From NCBI RefSeq assembly GCF_918797505.1, contig NC_092795.1, positions 35,513,131-35,577,130 on the forward strand: a stretch of DNA of 64,000 bases, in the 5' to 3' direction. The position numbers and the translations under genes are program-made. The notes beneath the pieces are model-generated. The model saw only the letters and a list, made by a program, of their open reading frames with translations, made no database searches and had not been told where the DNA came from. Numbering within the stretch: position 1 is the first letter of the stretch; the number at the start of each line of letters is the position of its first letter. Of this stretch, positions 57,732-64,000 are shown piece by piece. This DNA is from Bemisia tabaci (taxonomy: Eukaryota > Arthropoda > Insecta > Hemiptera > Aleyrodidae).

Positions 57732-58460
57732 CACCTTTAGGGAGCTTCTACACATCCTTGGGAAGCTACAGTAGAAATATTTCGTGCTTTGGTTTGCTTT
57801 TTCTCGAGAAATCGAATTTACTAGGTCTCTAAGTCGGTGGCTAAAATAACGGTATTTAGCAAGTTTAGCCATCGATCAATCTGTAGTCGTCTTAAACTTT
57901 TTTGAGGCATGCGACACCTCCAAAAACGTGCTTAAGTAGTCTCTATGAATCCTTAAGAAGGATTTTAAACCAAAAATTGTTGGTTCTTCTTGCTTTTTGG
58001 ACGAATTTTGAATCTTTTTCGTACCTGCGTGTTTCTTTCAAAATACTGTTTTACAACCCTGGAAAGCCCCTCGAAAAATATTCTGAGACATTTGGCACCT
58101 CCAGAGACACTTTTAAGTCGTTTCTGCAGATCCTTAGAAAGGCAACCGAACCAAAAATAATTGCTTCCGCCTGCTTTTTCGACCAAATTTGAATTTTTTA
58201 CGTGACTACGTGTTTGTCCCAGGAAAACTCAATTGTTTGCCCCGAAAAACACCTATAGTTGCAGGCTTAACACGTGCTAAGCACTTTTGCATCTACAGAG
58301 ACGCACTTATATAGCTTCTATGAATCTTTTTGAGGTTGACCGTTTCGAAAAAAATTTGGTTCCCCCTACTTTTTGAGATTTTTTGGGAAGTTTTCCGTTC
58401 CGCAGTTTTATCTTTAAAAACGCTCTTTTCAATCCTAGAAAGTACCTATTGATGTAAAAT
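57732..58460. repeat. Diverged tandem array, about 185-bp period
   Basis: The phrase 'cacctccagagac.cttaag' or a relative, followed by 'agt.g.ttct..a.atcctta', begins at 57732, 57915, 58096 and 58290. Intervals are 183, 181 and 194. Between anchors, 'ccaaaaat.attg.ttc', 'ctttttcgac.aa.tttgaa' and 'cgtg.ttt' recur. An old satellite or repeated domain-like block with no continuous frame. Confidence 0.75.
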
Positions 58461-58667
58461 TTCTTACTCTCCGAATATTTATCCATTGTTGATTGAATTT
58501 TTCTTAACGTGACAATATTGCACCCCCGCTCTTCAACATTGTTATGTACCCGATTTGCGTTTCCCGTCAAATCAACGTAAAGAAAAGTCTTCTCTGAAGC
58601 ATTATTTCGACATTTTTAAAATACAAATGAATTTTAGATCTATTTCATTTTTTTCAGTTCAGTTTTC

Positions 58668-58713
<46 letters not shown>

Positions 58714-59536
58714 GGGGGGGGGTGTCAAAAAATCAAAACATTCTTAATTTTACATGAACTGTACATGTATGTGCAATGAACGCATGGTTTTCATCCAATC
58801 TAAGCAAGTATAACAAGCCAATCGTATGGTAGTTTGTGATTTTTGTGAAAAAATGACAGTAACTTTTGCAAATGATTTTTTAGGGAAAAGCGGAGGTCAA
58901 ATTCGGATTCAGCGCATCAAAATCATGAGGAAAACACATCTTAAATGTATTTATACTCAAACGGAGAGCCGCTATGATTTTTGATCACTGAAAAGTGAAT
59001 TGGGACCATAGTGCGCCGTGATTTCGGCTTTCGGTTTATCGCACATTTTGAGCGCGATGACGGCGGATGCGACAGGTAACGGCCTGCGACTTCGCTGCAT
59101 GCTGATACAGGGTTGTCTCTACTTTGTGCCTCCACGCGCGAAGAATCGATTGAGGAAAAAACTCTATACAGAGTGGTCCAGACCTATACAGTACCATTTT
59201 TTTTCTCGCTTACTGTAAGTCATGCTAAGTACAGAACCGCGGGGACAAATAGGGAATTGACCCCAAGGAATCTGAATTCCCTGATCCTGGCGGGAGTTAA
59301 AGGGGGATCCTTACTTGAAAAGTCGGGGTTCAGGTCAAAATGTTGATATTATTTAGTCAGAATAAAAAGATAGGGAATATTTAAACAAAATCAACGCCCG
59401 GAAATCGAACGTCGGCCCATCCGTGTCCAAAATACTGATCTGTGAAGGCGGGAGACGGAGCTGTGCTGAAGAAAATGGAAGTTCGCTAGATTGACGAAGC
59501 TCGGAAAAAATATGTTTGCGAGGGTAATCGACACCA
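58461..59536. other. Intergenic DNA with an A-run/G-run junction
   Basis: About 38 adenines followed by TT and nine guanines at 58671-58721. The remainder has only short frames (up to 77 codons). Confidence 0.5.
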
Positions 59537-59760
59537 CACTGGAAAAAAAAACACATTGGATCTGGAGTCCAGACTCTTAAAAACATCGACAAGAAAAAAT
59601 ACTCTTGATTCAATCAGAATCTATAGCATAAATCAAGAACCAAGCCTCTTAATTTGAGCGGATTTCCTTTTGATTAAATCTGATTGAATCAAGAGTTCGC
59701 TTTCTTGTCAATGTTTTCAAGAGTCTGGACTCTAGATCCAATGTGTTTTTTTATTCTCTC
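59537..59760. mobile_element. Family A hairpin element, copy A12 (right tip lost)
   Basis: Clean CACTGG start. The right arm reaches 'gatccaatgtgtttttttat' and then diverges without CCAGTG, so the last bases are mutated or deleted. The centre is shortened compared with A4. Confidence 0.82.
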
Positions 59761-59932
59761 TATGAAGATACTCTATTTTTGATATGAGTGAATGTACGAC
59801 TATTGGAATTCAAACTAATCCCGACTCAATTTTTCTCCAAAATGTGACCTCATGCAGAAGGAAATTCAGGGGCTGCGCCATACTGATGATGGGTCCAATT
59901 AGACCCGAAACGCGTCTGCAATTGCCTTCCTG

Positions 59933-60169
59933 CACTGAGAAAAAACTATGGCTTATAAACCTATTAGTGGTAAATATGGAACACCACTAATAGTAGTACC
60001 TCTACATATAATAATAGCACATATACCTTAGTTATGGTCTCTGTACCTTAATTAGGTACAGAGACCTTAGTATGGTTCACAGACCGAGAATCATTAGTTT
60101 ATTTACGACTATTATAGGTGTTCCATATTTACCTCTAATAGGTTTATAAACCATAGTTTTTTCTCAGTG
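59933..60169. mobile_element. CACTGAG-ended hairpin element E4
   Basis: Begins CACTGAGAAAAAACTATGG and ends CCATAGTTTTTTCTCAGTG, with TG on both sides (59931-59932, 60170-60171). The arms are nearly perfect for about 60 bases ('ggcttataaacctattag...'), and the centre repeats 'ctctgtaccttaatt' palindromically. Confidence 0.9.
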
Positions 60170-60415
60170 TGAATGGTTGTAACTACTGTTGCACCAAACA
60201 GCGTATCTCTTTAAAGGCAATTTGTGCTCGCATGAGCTTTTTCCCTCTGTATTGAGATTTTCAGCTTTCTGGATTTTAGACGCACGTAGGCTAAAAAATT
60301 CCAACTTACTGTTTATACGACTCGTGCATCTACTGCAGTCAATTTGTGAAAATGTGACTTGGTGTATCTCTGTTAAACTCGGTACTACTTTTATTAGCTA
60401 AAGTCCCCTTTACTG

Positions 60416-60642
60416 CACTGGAAAAAAAACACATTGGATCTAGAGTCCAGACTCTTGAAAACATTGACAAGGAAATATACTCTTGATTCAATCACATTTT
60501 TGCTTAAATCAAAAGAAAATCCGCTCAAATTAAGAGGCTTGGTTCTTGATTTAAGCTAAAATCCGATTGAATCAAGAGTATTTTTTCTTGTCGATGTTTT
60601 TAAGAGTCCGGACTCTAGATCCAATGTGTTTTATTTCCAATG
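60416..60642. mobile_element. Family A hairpin element, copy A13
   Basis: CACTGG start, CCAATG end (one change). Flanks TG and CG differ by one base. Body intact. Confidence 0.86.
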
Positions 60643-61035
60643 CGATCATAGACCAATACTTTGATGATCAGTTGTTTCATTGAGATCCCGTGCAGTGCCC
60701 AAGTCCCTTTCGACTGGGCGCTCAGTTGCGGGTCTGGAAGGTGAAGACTATCCTGGGCGAGTGACGAAACCCGGGGAGATTAACGGTGCTCCAGATTCAG
60801 CGGTGGCGGCACTTACAATGAGTTGCATGCTCATGCAAGTGCTCGCCAATGGCATCCAACATCCGAGCCCCAACGTCGTCCGTCCAACCCATTTCTATTT
60901 GTTTTGCCGGATAATTACAAAACGTGGCTTGCGCACAGTAAATCAGCAGTTCGCGAATCAACACACACACACGAACACGCTCGAATTTAAACGGAAAGCC
61001 CGCCCACGGACAACACTCTGCCCCCCGTTGCCATA
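60643..61035. other. Unassigned 118-codon frame
   Basis: A plus frame at 60680-61036 in a GC-richer patch, unrecognised. A (CA)n run at 60960-60972. No supporting gene signals. Confidence 0.3.
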
Positions 61036-61380
61036 ATGGGCCAGTTGCGCTGGTGACAGAATCAAATGTTGATGCTTGATTCTTGTAGATTAGCTAAAAA
61101 TAATAAGATCTGTCCCTAACAGCAACGCTCTACGTTCAGTATTAACCGAGATATCGCGCCTTGAAAAGTCGTGGTTTATGACGTCATCCACCGCGGTGAT
61201 ACATAACGTGTTATACACAACCGCGGTGGATGACGTCAAGAACACGACTTTTCAAAGCGCGATATCTCGGTTAATACTGGACGTAGAACGTTGCTGTTTG
61301 GACAGATCTTATTATTTTTAGCTAATCTACAGAAATCAAGCATCAAAACACGATTCTGTAACCAGCGCAACTGACCCATT
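61036..61380. mobile_element. 345-bp foldback element V with long arms
   Basis: Arms of about 160 bases are more than 90% complementary by eye: 'aatgggccagttgcgctgg' against 'ccagcgcaactgacccatt', through 'ccgagatatcgcg' to 'gacgtcatccaccgcgg' and its inverse. The centre is only about 25 bases. The whole transcript would fold into one long hairpin. Confidence 0.92.
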
Positions 61381-62305
61381 TGCATTGAAATTACCTTAAT
61401 TGAGGGCTTGGAAGACATGTGAGATAAAAGCAGTTTGTGAAAAAATTGAGATACTAATGATTTCAACTAAAACTGGCCATAATGTATGATCTGTGAAAAC
61501 TTTACTGCTAAAATCCGACTTCTGAGCATCAAAACGTGAGTTTAAAGCTTTCTTACACCATGTAATTTTGGGACTTTGAACACGTATTTCTTGAAATGGC
61601 GGAAATTGCACTTATCCCACTTGTCCTCCAAGCCCCTCAATCACACCTTTTAAAAGCACTAATTAAATATTTTTAAAAAAATGTTGAAAATGATATTCCA
61701 CAAAACCCTTCAATGGTATTTTTTATAAGTAAAATGTACGTAAAAAAGTTTTTTAGATTTTCTTTATCAAAAAATGAAACATGTTGCAAGTCAAAAAAAT
61801 ACAGCGAACATTTTACTCCAGAAAATGCCCAAAAACTGTTTCTTTGTATTTTGTCAGGTTTTATTCAAGAGTTGCTTTAAAAATGTATGAATTTCATCGA
61901 CGTCCCTTCAGAATGGTTGCTACCTGGGGCACCTGCCGTGTGAAGGAGTTAATAATTTTGCGACGCTATTTGGCGGAAACTTGGCAAGGAGGGGTTCGCC
62001 TAGACGTCAGGAATAGTATCGAATTAGGGAAACTCGTGACCGAAGAGATGTACTGCAACGGATCGGGCTCACACATCTGTTGCAGCGTTTCGGGATTGGG
62101 ACTGGTGATTGGCCATTGCGAAAAGGCCCCGTGGGAGTCCTTTTTCGTTGAAACTGTAACAGGGCCACCATCCAGCATCGAGTCCAGGATTTTCACCTCT
62201 AGTAATCTAGGTGCGCGATTCGCATTGAAACCAAATTGGATGTGAGAATACTTTCTAAAGCTGGGAATTGAACGAAAACAGAATGATCTCGATTTCTTCA
62301 CGATT
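61381..62305. other. Interval with long overlapping open frames on both strands
   Basis: The plus frame 61781-62245 (154 codons) and minus frame 61966-62337 (123 codons) overlap in a GC-richer island of about 330 bases. Neither product matches a family I recognise. Codon pattern alone does not tell which strand, if any, is coding. Confidence 0.3.
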
Positions 62306-62663
62306 AAGGTGATTCCTCCCAGGATGTAAACAAACATCGATGGATCGAACGAATTTTGCTAAAATACGAGTTTTGCTTTTCATTCTTTGTAAAAACAGGG
62401 AAACAACAATGCAGAAGCATACTTCAGCAATCTACTGGAGAAAAACCTCGCTTTCGATTAGTCAAATCGAACTAGAATTTTCGCAGTTAGTTTCATTCTA
62501 CATTGATTTAGGGTTTTCAGAGGAGATTTTTCACAAGTAGACTGCTCATATGCTTCTACTTTTATGCTTCTTTATGTTACTAAGAGTGAAAAGCAAAACT
62601 CGTATTTTGGCAGAATTTGCGATATATCGATGTTTGTTTACTTCCTGGGAGGAACCGCCTAAG
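62306..62663. mobile_element. 358-bp foldback element W
   Basis: Left arm 'aaggtgattcctcccagga' continuing 'tgtaaacaaacatcgat', right arm 'atcgatgtttgtttacttcc' continuing 'tgggaggaaccgcctaa'. The arms pair for about 85 bases to 'cgagttttgcttttca'. TTAA borders the left end and TAAG the right, which could be a decayed TTAA target, but this is not proven. Confidence 0.85.
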
Positions 62664-64000
62664 ATAATTTATCGCGCTGATCCTACGAGGCATCCCACTT
62701 ACAATCTATGAACATCTTTAACCAATATTTATCGTAAAAGAAACAATGTACGTGCAAACGAGTGACTTCAAAGGCAGTTATGCAGTACGCGAATCCTATG
62801 ACATTGCACATATCTCCTTTTTATTTAGTTCGTTTGTATATCTTTCATTTCAGCATAAGTTAGCCCCATTGAAAACCCTCAGAAAATTTCAAAAATCGGT
62901 CAATCAAACCCAAAATGACAAGTTGATTATACTGGGTGCTATTGTATAGAATTGAGAATACATATAATAGACTGTCTTGAGGACCAAGTCATTTAACGTG
63001 AATCATTCATCTCAATGTAGGAAGCGTGTTTTCTACAGACTTTGGATGAAACCATCAATACTGCCAATGATGTTACTGTCAAATGCAGTATAAATATAGC
63101 ATGGACCCAAGTGGCGTGGAGTTAAAATTGAAAGACAATGGATCGTACGATCTCCAATTCAAAGAAATATCAAATATTCACTAAGTGTATGAGAACCTTC
63201 AAGTAATAAAATTTCTGAGAAAATGTTATGACGCTAGCGTGACTTTGACACATAGAGTGGCTCAATTTTCACGTGATCGCACAACTTTGAGTGTTTGCAA
63301 ATAAACATATTTTACTATTTTAACTGTAAATGTGCGCGGGAAACCGTATTTGTGCTTAAGTCACAAAAAGAGTCGTGTCATTTTCCTCCACTAAGAGCTC
63401 AGTCAATCCAAAATTCATAAAAAATTGCCGATCAAGCCAGATTTTTGAAGCTCGAAGATGTGGACAAGTTGACTTTTTAAGCCTCTTCGAAGTCTTTAGG
63501 CCACCTGAAAATTTGCCTCCGCTGCAAAATCAATTTTTCAATTAATGAGCTCAAGGGCTCGTCAATAAGCTAATGAAATAAGGTTTAAGTTTCTACCAAC
63601 CGTATTCCGATAAATTGGATAGCTTGCTCAGAGCAGGCCAACTCTCAGTTTTTTTGGGACAGCCTTTGTACTTAATTAAGGAAACTTAATTAATGCTTAA
63701 TTAATACTTAAATTAAGGAGAAATATTCTTGAATTTTCTGCTAAGAAGATGTTTCTCCTAAATCAAGCAGGAAAAATGCTCTTATCAAGAATAAAGTTGC
63801 TTTTGTCTAAATAGAAAGTGTCATGAACTAAAATTATTAGCGGCTCTGGTGCTTGCACTAGAGCCGCCATGGACCATGTTACATTGGAGAGACCGCGTGT
63901 TGGTTGATGGGAATCGGCGCCATTTTCTGCTGTTTAGGGGGGACTGATTTTATTTTAATTGATATCTTTTTCCTGTGAGCGAATGCTATGTTGTGTAGTG
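62664..64000. other. No gene seen; small hairpin near the end
   Basis: Short frames only. At 63841-63868 'gcggctctggtgc' and 'gcactagagccgc' form a 13-bp stem (one mismatch) with a 2-base loop. Around 63670-63715 'cttaattaa' words repeat. Confidence 0.45.

Noticed and set aside
58671..58721. Poly(A) run as the tail of a processed retrocopy
   Set aside because: It is followed by a G-run, and no flanking duplication or coding remnant is visible upstream.

Overview
This window looks like one stretch of a large, repeat-rich, AT-rich eukaryotic nuclear genome. Evidence for this includes a gene with GT-AG introns, long homopolymer runs, dozens of foldback DNA elements, a LINE remnant, and no bacterial-style gene packing. 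The element mix suggests an arthropod, probably an insect. A hemipteran such as a whitefly would fit, but that is recollection and cannot be shown from this sequence.

The centrepiece is a probable complete 10.9 kb DNA transposon at 29540-40442. Its ends are CACGGAAAAAAAT and the inverse of CACGGAGAAAAAT (12 of 13 bases match), and a 2-bp CA duplication sits immediately outside both ends. It carries two plus-strand genes. Gene 1 (30008-36163) is a five-exon gene that assembles into a 332-aa open protein with an N-terminal SAM-like domain. Gene 2 (36222-38684) is an uninterrupted 820-codon transposase of the tnp2 / Transposase_21 type (CACTA/En-Spm, CMC superfamily) with two N-terminal zinc fingers. 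A strong splice acceptor directly before the gene 2 ATG, in phase with the ends of gene 1 exons 2 and 3, would allow a SAM-transposase fusion. The introns are loaded with foldback elements while both reading frames remain open. A 53-bp perfect-arm palindrome lies about 90 bp inside the right end.

Left flank (1-29539): no supportable host gene. It is a field of small non-autonomous elements. Family A has ends CACTGG+A-run and 13 copies of about 220-250 bp in the whole window, each a near-complete hairpin. Family B has ends CTGCCGTG and nine copies. Several one-off elements have ends CACTGA, CACGGAG, CACAGA or CACTGAG. Other foldbacks, a 307-bp tandem duplication and a 42-bp satellite that stops 30 bp before the big transposon make up most of the rest.

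Right flank (40443-64000): the same families, plus a LINE reverse-transcriptase C-terminal fragment (56495-56686) between 13-bp direct repeats, a 345-bp foldback (61036-61380), a 358-bp foldback (62306-62663), a roughly 185-bp diverged tandem array and a tRNA-Gln-like half gene.

How it fits together: the small CAC-N-G elements and the large transposon share terminal design and 2-bp target duplications, mostly TA, TG, CA, CG, CT or TT. One family A copy sits inside a family B copy, so the original target can be read directly, which confirms the 2-bp duplication. The simplest inference is that a transposase like the one encoded here mobilised these hairpin elements. Most short open frames in the window are by-products of these palindromes.
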